DNA of 58,189 bases from Bacillota bacterium (GCA_029960955.1 JASBVS010000017.1:1-58189), one strand, 5' to 3'. Shown: positions 40,308 to 48,700, counted from the stretch's first letter. Numbers and translations: made by a program. The notes: a model not told the origin generated them from the sequence alone.

Positions 40308-41362
40308 GCCGCCACCTCCTTCCTGTTCCTGCTCCTGCGCAGCAGCCAGGCGATGATGGCATCGGCGGCGATGAAGAAGATGATGATGCCCTGCACCACG
40401 TCCACCAGCTGCGAGGGGACGCCCGCCGAGAGCTGCATGTAGGAGGCGCCGGTGGAGAGCGCGCCGAAGAGGAGCGCCGCTCCCAGCGTCGCCCACGGGT
40501 CGTTCTTGGCCAGGAGGGCGACGACGATGGCGGTGAAGCCGTAGCCGGCGGTGAACGAGTCGTAGAGCCTGTGGTTGACGCCCAGCACCTCCACCGCCCC
40601 GGCCACGCCCGCGAAGGCGCCGCTCAGGCCCAGCGCCAGCACCGTCGTCGCGGCCACGTCGATCCCCGCATAGGCCGCCGCCCGCGCGTTGAAGCCGACG
40701 GCGCGCATCCGGTAGCCGAGCGTCGTCCGCTCCAGGATCAGCCAGGCGATCACGGCCGCGCCCAGCGCGATGAAGAGCCCGGCGCTCAGCTGCGTCCGCG
40801 GCACCAGAAGCGGCAGGAAGGCTGACGGCCGGATGTCCGGCGAGACCGGCGTATAGCCCGGGGCCTGCATCGGTCCGCCCTCGAGGAGGAAGTGGCTCAG
40901 CTGGATGGCCACGTAGGTCATCATCATCGTCGTGATCACTTCGTGCGCGCCGGTGTACGCCTTCAGCAGGCCCGGGACCAGCGCGCCCCAGAGGGCGCCC
41001 GCCACCGCCCCCGCCAGGAGCGCCAGCGCGACGTGCAGGGCCGGAGGAAGACCCCCCACGGCGTAACCCACCCAGGTGGTGGCGATCGACCCGACCCAGA
41101 ACTGCCCCTCGGCGCCGATGTTGAAGAGCCCCGAGCGGAAGGCGACGGCCACGCCAAGCCCCGTCAGCATCAGCGGTACGGAGTGGGCCAGGGTGGTGGC
41201 GATGTTGAAGGGCGTGCCGAAGGCGCCCACGAAGAGCGCCGCGTAGGCGGGCAGCGGGTTGTACCCGCTGGCCAGCATCACCACGGCGCCGATCAGAAGC
41301 GAGAGCAGGACGGCGAGAAGCGGGATCAGCGCCGCCCGCCAGCGGCCTGTCGCGCCCCTCAC
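40304..41362 (-). CDS. ABC transporter permease, BMP-type nucleoside uptake (YufP/NupP-like)
   Basis: The product is about 352 residues. A short Arg-rich start is followed by membrane segments and BPD_transp_2 motifs: LMLTGLGVAVAFRSGLFNIGAEGQFWVG, AYTGAHEVITTMMMTYVAIQLSHFL, YRMRAVGFNARAAAYAGID, and GFTAIVVALLAKNDPWATLGAALLFG. The GTG at 41362 overlaps the ATPase stop (GTGA). It pairs with the second permease. Confidence 0.9.
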   Translation of the reverse strand: MRGATGRWRAALIPLLAVLLSLLIGAVVMLASGYNPLPAYAALFVGAFGTPFNIATTLAHSVPLMLTGLGVAVAFRSGLFNIGAEGQFWVGSIATTWVGYAVGGLPPALHVALALLAGAVAGALWGALVPGLLKAYTGAHEVITTMMMTYVAIQLSHFLLEGGPMQAPGYTPVSPDIRPSAFLPLLVPRTQLSAGLFIALGAAVIAWLILERTTLGYRMRAVGFNARAAAYAGIDVAATTVLALGLSGAFAGVAGAVEVLGVNHRLYDSFTAGYGFTAIVVALLAKNDPWATLGAALLFGALSTGASYMQLSAGVPSQLVDVVQGIIIFFIAADAIIAWLLRRSRNRKEVAA

Positions 41363-42909
41363 CGCCCCGCCCCCTCCTCTTCCTGCGCCCGCTCGCGCCC
41401 GCCGGTCATGTAGAGGCCGACCCTCTCGCGGTCGGCCTCTCCGGCGGGGAAGACGGCCGCCAGGCGGCCGCGGTGCATCACCGCCACCGTGTCGCTCAGC
41501 TCCAACACCTCGTCCAGCTCCAGCGAGACCAGGAGGATCGCCTTCCCCTCCCCGCGCAGGCGGAGGATCTGCCCGTGGACGAACTCGATCGCCCCCACGT
41601 CCAGCCCGCGTGTCGGCTGGTAGGCCACCAGCAGCTCGGGATCCGAGCCGAGCTCGCGCGCCAGGATCACCTTCTGCTGGTTGCCGCCCGAGAGCGCCCG
41701 GGCGGCCAGGCCGGGCTCCGGCGGGCGCACGTCGTACGCCTCCAGGCGTCCCTTCGCCTCGCTCCAGAGCGCCCGCCGGTCGATCCAGCCGCGCCGTGCC
41801 AGCGGCGGCAGGAAGTACCGCTTGAGCGCCAGGTTCTCCGCCAGCGTGAAGCCCATCACCAGACCCGTCCCCACCCGGTCCTCCGGCACGTAGGCGATGC
41901 CGGCCAGCGCCCGCCGCCGCGCGTCCCAGGCGGTCACGTCCCTCCCCAGGAAGCGGATCCGCCCGGCGGCCGCCGGCCGCAGCCCCGCGATCGCCTCCAC
42001 CAGCTCCGCCTGCCCGTTCCCCTCCACCCCCGCGATCCCGAAGACCTCGCCGGCGTGGATGGCGAAGCCGACCCCCTGGACCGCGGGGCGGCCGTCCTCG
42101 CGCTGGACCGTCAGGTCCGCCACCTCCAGGACGGCCGGCCCCCGCTCCACGGGAGGCCGCACGCTGGTCAGCTGGACGGCGCGGCCGACCATCAGGTTGG
42201 CCAGCTCCTGCTCGCTGGTCTCGGCGGGGCGAAGCGTGGCCACCGTCCGTCCGTGGCGCATGACGGTGATCCGGTCGGCCACCTCCAGCACCTCGTCCAG
42301 CTTGTGGCTGATGAAGAGGATCGAGATGCCCTGCCCCGCCAGGTTGCGCATCACCTGGAAGAGCTCCCGCGCCTCCTGGGGCGTGAGGGCGGCCGTCGGC
42401 TCGTCGAGGATGAGGATGCGCGCCTTCCTGTAGAAGGTCTTCAGGATCTCGACCCGCTGCTGGAGCCCCACCGAGAGGTCGGCGACCCGGGCGGCCGGGT
42501 CCACCTCCATGTGGTAGCGCTCGGCCAGCTCGCGCACCTCGCGCTCCGCCTCGCGCCTGTCGAAGCGCAGGCCGCGGCCCGGCTCGGCGCCCAGGACCAC
42601 GTTCTCCGCGACGGTGAAGACGGGGATGAGCATGAAATGCTGGTAGACCATCCCGATGCCGGCGGCGATGGCATCGCGGGGGCTCGAGAAGCGGACGGGC
42701 CGGCCGTCCAGCTCGATCCTCCCCTCGTCCGGCTCGAGCATCCCCGCCACGATCTTCATGAGGGTGGACTTGCCGGCCCCGTTCTCGCCCAGAACCGCGT
42801 GGATCTCGCCGCGGAGGAGCCCGAGGTCCACGCGGTCGTTGGCGAGGACGCCGGGGAAGCGCTTCGTGATCCCGCGCAGTCGCAGCACTTCGTCCAATGC
42901 CCACCCCAC
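41359..42909 (-). CDS. ABC transporter ATPase with two ATP-binding domains, nucleoside uptake (YufO/NupO-like)
   Basis: The product is about 516 residues with two fused ATPase domains. Domain 1 has Walker A GENGAGKST, LSVGLQQRVEILK and LILDEPTAALTP; domain 2 has the degenerate Walker A-like GIAGVEGNGQAELVEA and LSGGNQQKVILARELGSDPELLVAYQPTRGLD. This is the pattern of sugar and BMP-type nucleoside importers. GTG at 42909 and TTG at 42897 are both possible starts. It follows the substrate-binding lipoprotein gene. Confidence 0.92.
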   Translation of the reverse strand: MGWALDEVLRLRGITKRFPGVLANDRVDLGLLRGEIHAVLGENGAGKSTLMKIVAGMLEPDEGRIELDGRPVRFSSPRDAIAAGIGMVYQHFMLIPVFTVAENVVLGAEPGRGLRFDRREAEREVRELAERYHMEVDPAARVADLSVGLQQRVEILKTFYRKARILILDEPTAALTPQEARELFQVMRNLAGQGISILFISHKLDEVLEVADRITVMRHGRTVATLRPAETSEQELANLMVGRAVQLTSVRPPVERGPAVLEVADLTVQREDGRPAVQGVGFAIHAGEVFGIAGVEGNGQAELVEAIAGLRPAAAGRIRFLGRDVTAWDARRRALAGIAYVPEDRVGTGLVMGFTLAENLALKRYFLPPLARRGWIDRRALWSEAKGRLEAYDVRPPEPGLAARALSGGNQQKVILARELGSDPELLVAYQPTRGLDVGAIEFVHGQILRLRGEGKAILLVSLELDEVLELSDTVAVMHRGRLAAVFPAGEADRERVGLYMTGGRERAQEEEGAGR

Positions 42910-42973
42910 CCATGAAGCGGGGCTGCCTCCGCCGGACGGGCAGCCCCGTCGACCGGCCGTCGCCGCAGCCGCG

Positions 42974-44029
42974 CTACTGGCTGACGGTCGCCGGAACCTT
43001 GATCTGGCCGTCGATGATCTGCTGCCGGATCTGCTCCACCTGCCGGACGATCGACTGCGGCACGGCCGCGACCGGCTTGGCGTAGCCGACGCCGTCGTTC
43101 GTCAGGTCGAACCAGTGGACGCCGGGCTGGAAGGTGCCGTCCCGGACCGACTTGATCACGTCGAAGGTGGCGACGTCCACCCGCTTCAGCGCCGAGGTGA
43201 TCACCGTCTGCGGCGCCAGGTAGTTCTGGTCCGCGTCGACGCCGATGGCGTAGACGCCCTGCGACTCCGCCGCCTTGATCACCCCGGTCCCGGTGCCGCC
43301 GGCCACGTGGAAGAGGATGTCGGACCCCTGGGCGATCTGGCTGAGCGCCACCTCGCGGCCGCCCGTCGGGTCGTCGAACTTCCCCTCGTAGACGAGGTTG
43401 ACCTTGGTCTGCGGGCTGACCGCCTTCACGCCGGCCTGGAATCCGGCGATGTAGGCGTCCACGGGCGGGATCTTCATGCCGCCGATGACCGCCACCTGGT
43501 CACGGCCCTTCAGGTTGGGCAGCGCGTGCTGCTTCTCGATCAGGCCCGTCAGGGCGCCGACAAGGTAGCCGGCCTGCTCGCTGCGGAACATGGCCGAGGC
43601 CACGTTGGGCATGCCCTCGATCTGGTCGTCGATGAGCAGGAACTTGGTGTCGGGATACTGCTTGGCCACCGTCTTGACGGCGTCCGTCATGAGGAAGCCG
43701 ACCGCGATGACGAGGTCGTAGCCCTGCTGGGCGAAGTTGGTCAGATTGGGGATGTAGTCGGTCTGGTTGTGGGATTCGACGACCTGTCCCTGTATGCCGA
43801 GCTCCGTCTTCGCGCGCTGCAGGCCCTGGTCGGCGAGGTAGTTGAAGCTGTGGTCGTTGAGGCCGCCCACGTCGGTGACCAGGCCCACGCGGATCGTCTT
43901 GCCGCCCGAGGCGGCCTGTTGGCCTTGCTGCGGCGAACCGGTCTTCGCGGCCGGCGCGCCGCCGCAGGCGGCCAGGACCAGGCTGAGGGCCAGCAGCAGC
44001 GAGACCAGTGCAGGTCTTCTGCGCACCAC
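42974..44029 (-). CDS. BMP family nucleoside-binding lipoprotein
   Basis: The product is about 351 residues: a lipoprotein signal peptide ending LAAC, then the BMP/PnrA-like domain (IRVGLVTDVGGLNDHSFNYLADQGLQRAK, NFAQQGYDLVIAVGFLMTDAV, FRSEQAGYLVGALTG, AVIGGMKIPPVDAYIAGFQAGVKA, VAGGTGTGVIKAAESQGVYAIGVDADQN). PnrA-type proteins bind purine nucleosides. GTG at 44029 is chosen, with AGGAGG 7 bases upstream. It has its own strong promoter and heads the importer operon within a purine and PRPP gene block. Confidence 0.93.
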   Translation of the reverse strand: MVRRRPALVSLLLALSLVLAACGGAPAAKTGSPQQGQQAASGGKTIRVGLVTDVGGLNDHSFNYLADQGLQRAKTELGIQGQVVESHNQTDYIPNLTNFAQQGYDLVIAVGFLMTDAVKTVAKQYPDTKFLLIDDQIEGMPNVASAMFRSEQAGYLVGALTGLIEKQHALPNLKGRDQVAVIGGMKIPPVDAYIAGFQAGVKAVSPQTKVNLVYEGKFDDPTGGREVALSQIAQGSDILFHVAGGTGTGVIKAAESQGVYAIGVDADQNYLAPQTVITSALKRVDVATFDVIKSVRDGTFQPGVHWFDLTNDGVGYAKPVAAVPQSIVRQVEQIRQQIIDGQIKVPATVSQ

Positions 44030-44081
44030 GCTTTTCCCTCCTGAGGGCTGAACAGGATTTCGGAGCCCGCAAGCCCGCGCC

Positions 44082-44110
44082 ATTATACAGCCTGACCTGT
44101 GACCTGTCAG
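44082..44110 (-). promoter_or_regulatory. strong promoter with repeated ACAGGTCA, BMP transporter operon
   Basis: On the minus strand, -35 CTGACA (44110-44105) and perfect -10 TATAAT (44087-44082) are 17 bases apart. The spacer holds overlapping direct repeats of CAGGTCA (in ACAGGTCACAGGTCA), a candidate operator. The leader of about 46 bases is too short for a purine riboswitch. Confidence 0.78.
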
Positions 44111-44120
44111 GAGAGCTTTC

Positions 44121-44149
44121 GGGCCGGCGGGGGGCGACCCCGCCGGCCC
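44121..44149 (-). terminator. hairpin after spoVG
   Basis: GGGCCGGCGGGG (44121-44132) pairs perfectly over 12 bases with 44138-44149 around a 5-base loop, 34 bases after the spoVG stop. No T-run follows. It separates spoVG from the transporter promoter. Confidence 0.55.
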
Positions 44150-44183
44150 CGCCCGGGCGCGGCGCCCGCCGCCCTGCGCCGGC

Positions 44184-44468
44184 TCAGGCGGTCCCCTCGC
44201 GGACCTCGCGGACCTCCTCCTCGGCCTGGAAGGCGGCGAGGATCGCCCCCTGGAGCCGGTCCCGCATGGCCGCCGTGATGGGGTGGGCCACGTCCAGGTA
44301 CTGGCCGGCGGGCGTCCGGCGACTGGGCATGGCGATGAAGAGGCCGTGCTCGCCTTCCACGATGCGGATGTCGTGGACGACGAAGGCGTCGTCGAAGGTG
44401 ACGCTGGCGCTTCCCCGCACCCTGCCCTGGCCGTTCAGCCTCCGGACGCGCACCTCTGTCACTTCCAC
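44184..44468 (-). CDS. spoVG: septation / sporulation RNA-binding regulator SpoVG
   Basis: The product is 94 residues and matches SpoVG throughout: VEVTEVRVRRLNGQGRVRGSASVTFDDAFVVHDIRIVEGEHGLFIAMPSRRTPAGQYLDVAHPI. SpoVG binds RNA and DNA and affects septation and sporulation timing. GTG at 44468 follows AGGAGG at 7-base spacing. A consensus sigma-H promoter lies just upstream, as in B. subtilis, and a hairpin follows the gene. Confidence 0.95.
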   Translation of the reverse strand: MEVTEVRVRRLNGQGRVRGSASVTFDDAFVVHDIRIVEGEHGLFIAMPSRRTPAGQYLDVAHPITAAMRDRLQGAILAAFQAEEEVREVREGTA

Positions 44469-44532
44469 CGCGATCCCTCCTCGCTTCCGGGGCTTCCTCC
44501 CGGCGCCGCCGGGCTTCCCCCGGTCGGGGGGT

Positions 44533-44561
44533 GGATTCGACGCGGTGTTTCCAATTCCTAC
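44533..44561 (-). promoter_or_regulatory. sigma-H promoter of spoVG
   Basis: On the minus strand, GTAGGAATT (44561-44553) fits the sigma-H -35 RNAGGAWWW at all positions; after 11 bases, GTCGAATCC (44541-44533) fits the -10 RNNGAATWW except for the last two positions. The predicted leader is about 60 bases. spoVG is the archetypal sigma-H gene in B. subtilis. Confidence 0.82.
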
Positions 44562-44582
44562 CATTCGGCCGGCGAGTCGTGC

Positions 44583-44726
44583 TCAGCGGCGGAGCATCCA
44601 GACGACGAAGCCGACGGCGGCCAGGAGGATGAGGATGCGAACCACCCAGGCGACCAGACCGAAGAGGAAGCGGACGGCCAGAAGGAAGAGGATCGCCGCC
44701 ACCAGCAGCCCCAACCCGAGGTTCAT
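44583..44726 (-). CDS. small hydrophobic membrane protein
   Basis: The product is 47 residues: MNLGLGLLVAAILFLLAVRFLFGLVAWVVRILILLAAVGFVVWMLRR. Nearly all of it is hydrophobic and fits two short membrane helices with positive charges between and at the end. The ATG at 44726 follows AGGAGG at 9-base spacing. The gene lies between ilvA and the spoVG promoter. I recognise no family. Confidence 0.7.
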   Translation of the reverse strand: MNLGLGLLVAAILFLLAVRFLFGLVAWVVRILILLAAVGFVVWMLRR

Positions 44727-44754
44727 CGGCTCGCGCCTCCTTCGCCGCGGCGGC

Positions 44755-46029
44755 TCAGCCCGCCAGGTCGTAGCCGGCCGCCACCATGCGGCTGTGGACT
44801 TCCGCGCCGTGGGCGGCATCGCGCACCTCCAGCGTCACCGTCACGCGCGTCCGCCCCACCGGGATGCGCGCGTCGATGCGGTCGTGGACCACGTCCAGGA
44901 CGTTGGCGCCGGCCTCGGCGATGACGTGCAGGAAGCGTTCCAGCGCGCCCGGCCGGTCGTCCAGCAGCGTGCTCCAGCGCGCCACCCGCCCTTCCTCGTA
45001 GAGGCCGCGGTCGATGATCCGCGCGATGCGGTCGACGTCGATGTTGCCGCCGCTGACCAGGAGGACCACGCGCCGGGCGCCGGCCCGCAGGCGCTCGTCG
45101 GCCGCCAGCGCCGCCAGCGTCACCGCGCCGGCGCCCTCCACCACCAGGCGCTCGCGCTCGAGGTAGTGGAGGATGGCGCGGGCGATCTCCTCCTCGCTGA
45201 CCACCACCACGTCGTCGAGCAGCCGTTCCAGGATGGCCAGCGTCCTCTCGCTCGGCCGCTTGACGGCCAGGCCGTCGGCCAGCGTCGGCAGGTGCCCGTC
45301 CGGGGACGCCTCGGCTCGCGGCGGTCTCTCTCCCGTCGCCGCCGCGGCCCGCCGTCGCCGCAACGCCTCGTAGGCGGCGGGGACGGTGGCCGACTGGACG
45401 CCGACGATGCGCACGGCGGGGTTGGCTTCCTTCAGCGCCAGGGCCACGCCCGCGGCCAGGCCGCCGCCGCCGATGGGGACCAGGACGGTGTCCACGTCGG
45501 GCAGCTGCTCGGCGATCTCGAGGCCGACGGTGCCCTGGCCGGCGATCACCCACGGGTCGTCGAAGGCGTGGATCAGGGTGGCGCCGCTGGTCTCGGCGAT
45601 CTGGACCGCCCAGGCGAAGGCCTCGTCGAAACTCTCCCCGTAGAGGACGACCCGCGCCCCGTAGCGCTCGGTGGCGGATCGTTTGGTGATCGGCGCGTCG
45701 ACGGGCATGACGATGGTCGCCGGCAGGCCCAGCGCCTGCGCGGCGAAGGCGACGCCCTGCGCATGGTTGCCCGCGGAGGCGGCGACCACGCCGCGCTGCC
45801 GCTCTTCCTGGCCCAGCTCGAGCATGCGCGCGTAGGCGCCGCGCACCTTGAAGGAGCCGGTCCGCTGCAGGTTCTCCGCCTTGAGGAAGACGTCCAACCC
45901 GTACCGTTCCGAGAGGACCGCGGAGCGGAGGAGCGGCGTCCGCTCCGCCACCCCCGCCAGCCTCCGGGCGGCCTCGCGGATCAGCGCCGGCGACGGCTCC
46001 GGCGCGGTTTCCGTTTCAGGCCTCTCCAC
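44755..46029 (-). CDS. ilvA: threonine ammonia-lyase with ACT-like domain
   Basis: The product is about 424 residues. The PLP fold-type II core has K61 in RTGSFKVRGAY, ASAGNHAQGVAFAA, VPIGGGGLAAGVALAL and VSGGNIDVD; a C-terminal ACT-like domain (WSTLLDDRPGALERFLHVIAEAGANVLDVVHDR) follows. It deaminates threonine (and serine) through 2-aminocrotonate/2-aminoacrylate. The short type with one ACT domain may be biosynthetic or catabolic. The GTG overlaps the purR stop by 14 bases. It lies exactly where yabJ (ridA) lies between purR and spoVG in B. subtilis. Confidence 0.92.
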   Translation of the reverse strand: MERPETETAPEPSPALIREAARRLAGVAERTPLLRSAVLSERYGLDVFLKAENLQRTGSFKVRGAYARMLELGQEERQRGVVAASAGNHAQGVAFAAQALGLPATIVMPVDAPITKRSATERYGARVVLYGESFDEAFAWAVQIAETSGATLIHAFDDPWVIAGQGTVGLEIAEQLPDVDTVLVPIGGGGLAAGVALALKEANPAVRIVGVQSATVPAAYEALRRRRAAAATGERPPRAEASPDGHLPTLADGLAVKRPSERTLAILERLLDDVVVVSEEEIARAILHYLERERLVVEGAGAVTLAALAADERLRAGARRVVLLVSGGNIDVDRIARIIDRGLYEEGRVARWSTLLDDRPGALERFLHVIAEAGANVLDVVHDRIDARIPVGRTRVTVTLEVRDAAHGAEVHSRMVAAGYDLAG

Positions 46030-46891
46030 GCCGCCTCTCGCCTCCTTCCCGCCCGGACGGTAGCGGGCGGACCTCCACGCGGCCGGCGCCCTCGTCCACC
46101 AGGCCCACCTCCACCAGCGCGGCGTACCCCTCCACGCGCTTCACCTCCGGCGTCCGCGTGGCGGCGAGCACGCCCAGCCCGGCCACTTCGCAGTCGAACT
46201 CGCGCAGCAGCTGCCGGATCCCCAGCGCCGTCCCGCCGCCGCGAAGGAAGTCGTCGACGACCAGCGCCCTGCGCGCCCCTCCCAGCGCCCGCCGCGCCAG
46301 CGACATGGTCTGGATGCGGGGGCCGGAGCCGGAGAGGTAGTTGACGCTGACCGAGGAGCCCTCGCTGACGCGTGATCCGTGGCGGATGACGACCAGCGGC
46401 AGGTCCAGCGCCCGCGCGGTCATCAACCCCAGGGGGATGCCCTTCGTCTCGATGGTCACCACCCGGTCGGCGCCGGCGTCGCGGAAGCGGCTGGCGAAGA
46501 TCCAGCCGATGCGGCCCGACCAGGCGGGGTCGAAGATGATGTCGCTCATGTAGAGGTAGCCGCCGGGCAGGATGCGCTCGGGATCGGAGAGGCGGCGGGC
46601 CAGTTCGTCGAGCCAGGCTTCCTCCAGCGCGGGCGCCAGCTCCGGGCGGAGGCGGAGACCGCCGGCCGCCCCGCTGACCGTCTCCAGCCGCCCCACGCCC
46701 AGCGAGCGAAGCGTCGCGTCGATGATGGCCGCGTCCTCGCTCAGCGAGGACTTGGCCACGCCCAGCTCCTCGCCCAGGCGCGAGAGCGAGACCAGCTGCG
46801 ACGGGCGCTCCAGGAAGCTCCAGGTGAGCGCCACGAGGCGGCGGCTGCGGCGCGGATGTGCCAGGCCCCGGCCCTCCTCCTCCGCTTTCAA
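46016..46891 (-). CDS. purR: pur operon repressor PurR
   Basis: The product is about 291 residues. An N-terminal winged helix (RRSRRLVALTWSFLERPSQLVSLSRLGEELGVAKSSLSEDAAII) precedes a phosphoribosyltransferase-like domain with the PRPP motif ALVVDDFLRGGGTA. It represses purine genes and is released by PRPP. TTG at 46891 forms a TTGA overlap with the upstream nucleotidyltransferase gene, with AGGAGGG 8 bases upstream. Order ispE-purR matches B. subtilis apart from the inserted nucleotidyltransferase. Confidence 0.95.
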   Translation of the reverse strand: MKAEEEGRGLAHPRRSRRLVALTWSFLERPSQLVSLSRLGEELGVAKSSLSEDAAIIDATLRSLGVGRLETVSGAAGGLRLRPELAPALEEAWLDELARRLSDPERILPGGYLYMSDIIFDPAWSGRIGWIFASRFRDAGADRVVTIETKGIPLGLMTARALDLPLVVIRHGSRVSEGSSVSVNYLSGSGPRIQTMSLARRALGGARRALVVDDFLRGGGTALGIRQLLREFDCEVAGLGVLAATRTPEVKRVEGYAALVEVGLVDEGAGRVEVRPLPSGREGGERRRGEA

Positions 46892-47658
46892 GCGTTCGCC
46901 CTCCTCGCCAGCCGCTCTTCCGCCAGGCGCCAGTCCGAGACCTTGTCGACGTCGATGCCGATCTCCGGATCGGGCGAGACGACCGCGACGCCTCGGGCGC
47001 CGCCCAGCCGCCTGGAGAAGTAGGCCTCCAGCTCCCGCAGGCTCGCCGAGCGGGTGAGCAGGCGGAAGATCATGCCCGGGCCGAAGAGGCCGGCCAGGCG
47101 GAGCGGGTTCTTGCGCGCGTCGTAGAGGCGCTGCACGCCCTCGATCACCTGCGGCATCACCCACGGGCGCGCCAGGAAGAGGTTCCCCATGGTGACCGCC
47201 CCCTCTCGCAGGCGCACGTAGGTGCGGTGCACCCCGGGATAGGCGCGCTCGCAGACCTCGCGCAGCACGACGGGCGCGGCCAGGTCGGCCCCGGCCTCCA
47301 CGGCCGCGGAGACGAAGCGGTCGATCATGGGTCCCGTCACCAGCGGGACGTCGCCCGTCACGAAGAGCAGCTGGTCGCTCGCCTCCAGGCCTTCCAGCGA
47401 GCGGAGCATGGTGCCCGCGAAGGTCGCCCCCGGCTCGCGCAGCTCGGCCAGCCCCTCGAGCGCCGGCGCCAGGCTCGCCGGGCCCATCACGCGTATGCCC
47501 CGCACCCACTCGGACTGGCGGAGCGCCTCCACCACCCAGACGACCATCGCCTTGCCGGCCACGGGCACCTCGGCCTCGAAGGCGACCTCGGCCACCTCCC
47601 GCAACGGCCCCGTGTTGGGCCCTCCCGCCAGGACGATCGCATGCACCAACCGGCTCAC
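46888..47658 (-). CDS. nucleotidyltransferase family protein (MobA/GlmU-N-like)
   Basis: The product is about 256 residues with an NTP-transferase fold: HAIVLAGGPNTGPLREVAEVAFEAEVPVAGKAMVVWVVEALRQ, then LLFVTGDVPLVTGPMIDRFV (metal-binding Asp), and IGIDVDKVSDWRLAEERL at the end. The usual GxGxRM loop after LAGG is altered (LAGGPNTG), so the nucleotide and acceptor are uncertain. The gene sits between ispE and purR with 4-base overlaps on both sides (GTGA and TTGA). It may act on a sugar- or alcohol-phosphate. Confidence 0.83.
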   Translation of the reverse strand: MSRLVHAIVLAGGPNTGPLREVAEVAFEAEVPVAGKAMVVWVVEALRQSEWVRGIRVMGPASLAPALEGLAELREPGATFAGTMLRSLEGLEASDQLLFVTGDVPLVTGPMIDRFVSAAVEAGADLAAPVVLREVCERAYPGVHRTYVRLREGAVTMGNLFLARPWVMPQVIEGVQRLYDARKNPLRLAGLFGPGMIFRLLTRSASLRELEAYFSRRLGGARGVAVVSPDPEIGIDVDKVSDWRLAEERLARRANA

Positions 47659-48587
47659 CCCTTCGCCCGATTGACCGGCTCCACGCCCGGCTCATCCCCG
47701 CGCTCCGCCCGCCCCGCCGCCGCGACGACGCCCGCCCGGGCGAACCGGCTCCGGAGGAGGCGCGCCCCTTCCCGGCGGGCCAGCCGCTCCAGCTCCGCGG
47801 ACTCGGAGGGGCTGGCCGGCAGGGCGAAGAGCGTCGGCCCGCTGCCGCTCATGCCCGCCAGCGGCGTCACCCGGCGCCAGGCCGCAAGGATGGCGCGGAT
47901 GCGCGGCGAACGGCGGGCCGCCGGCTCGAGGAGGTCGTTGTGGATCAGCGCACCCAACGTCTCCCGCCTCCCCGGCCGCAGCCGCCCCAGCGCCCGGTGC
48001 GGGTCGGCGTGGAGCAGCGACGGGTCGGCGGCCGCCAGCTCGTCCCAGCCCGCGTAGACCTCGGCGGTGAGCAGCGGCGGTTCGGGAACCGCCAGGAGCA
48101 CCTCCAGGTCACCCAGGAAGGGGAGCGGCACCACTTCCTCGCCGGTGGCGGCGACGTAGGCGCTGCCGCCGCGCAGCGCGAAGGGGACGTCGGAGCCCAC
48201 CCGCCGCGCCACCGCCGAACGCTCCCTCTCCGTCAGCTCCAGTCCGTAGATCTGCTCCGCCGCCCGCAGGACGGCCGCCGCGTCGGCGCTGGCGCCTCCC
48301 AGCCCCGCCGCCACCGGGATTCTCTTCTCCAGCCGGATCGCCAGGGGAAGCGGGCGACCGGCGTGCGCCTCCAGCTCGCGGAGCGCCTTCCAGACGAGGT
48401 TCGAAGCGCCGGCCAGGCGCCCGTCGCTCACCTGCAGGCAGGAACGCTCGGCCGGCTCGACTTCGAGCCGGTCGGCGAGGACGAGGGACTGCATGACGGA
48501 GGTGATGGCGTGGAAGTCGCCGGCCCGTCCGGTGACGTGCAGCGATAGGTTGAGTTTGGCCCTCGCTTCCAGCCGGATGATGGACAC
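47655..48587 (-). CDS. ispE: 4-diphosphocytidyl-2-C-methyl-D-erythritol kinase
   Basis: The product is about 310 residues, a GHMP kinase of the MEP isoprenoid pathway. Motifs: EARAKLNLSLHVTGRAGDFHAITSVMQSL, RIPVAAGLGGASADAAAVLRA, VGSDVPFALRGGSAYVAATGEEVVPLP and the C-terminal MSGSGPTLFAL. The GTG start is at 48587. A weak candidate promoter lies at 48644-48672. Its stop overlaps the nucleotidyltransferase start (GTGA). Confidence 0.95.
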   Translation of the reverse strand: MSIIRLEARAKLNLSLHVTGRAGDFHAITSVMQSLVLADRLEVEPAERSCLQVSDGRLAGASNLVWKALRELEAHAGRPLPLAIRLEKRIPVAAGLGGASADAAAVLRAAEQIYGLELTERERSAVARRVGSDVPFALRGGSAYVAATGEEVVPLPFLGDLEVLLAVPEPPLLTAEVYAGWDELAAADPSLLHADPHRALGRLRPGRRETLGALIHNDLLEPAARRSPRIRAILAAWRRVTPLAGMSGSGPTLFALPASPSESAELERLARREGARLLRSRFARAGVVAAAGRAERGDEPGVEPVNRAKG

Positions 48588-48643
48588 CCTTCCCCCGCCC
48601 CGCCGGCGCGTCGCCCAGCCCGGGGCCGCCGGAGCCCACAGTG

Positions 48644-48672
48644 AAGATGGGCACTTTGTCGGCTCTCGTCAA
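48644..48672 (-). promoter_or_regulatory. candidate promoter of ispE
   Basis: On the minus strand, -35 TTGACG (48672-48667) is followed after 17 bases by a weak -10 CATCTT (48649-48644). The leader would be about 50-60 bases. Confidence 0.4.
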
Positions 48673-48700
48673 GCATGGCTCGGCGGTTGTTCGACAGACG

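Noticed and set aside
44030-44081. Purine riboswitch before the nucleoside transporter
   Set aside because: The predicted leader is about 46 bases, too short for the aptamer, and no conserved core is visible.
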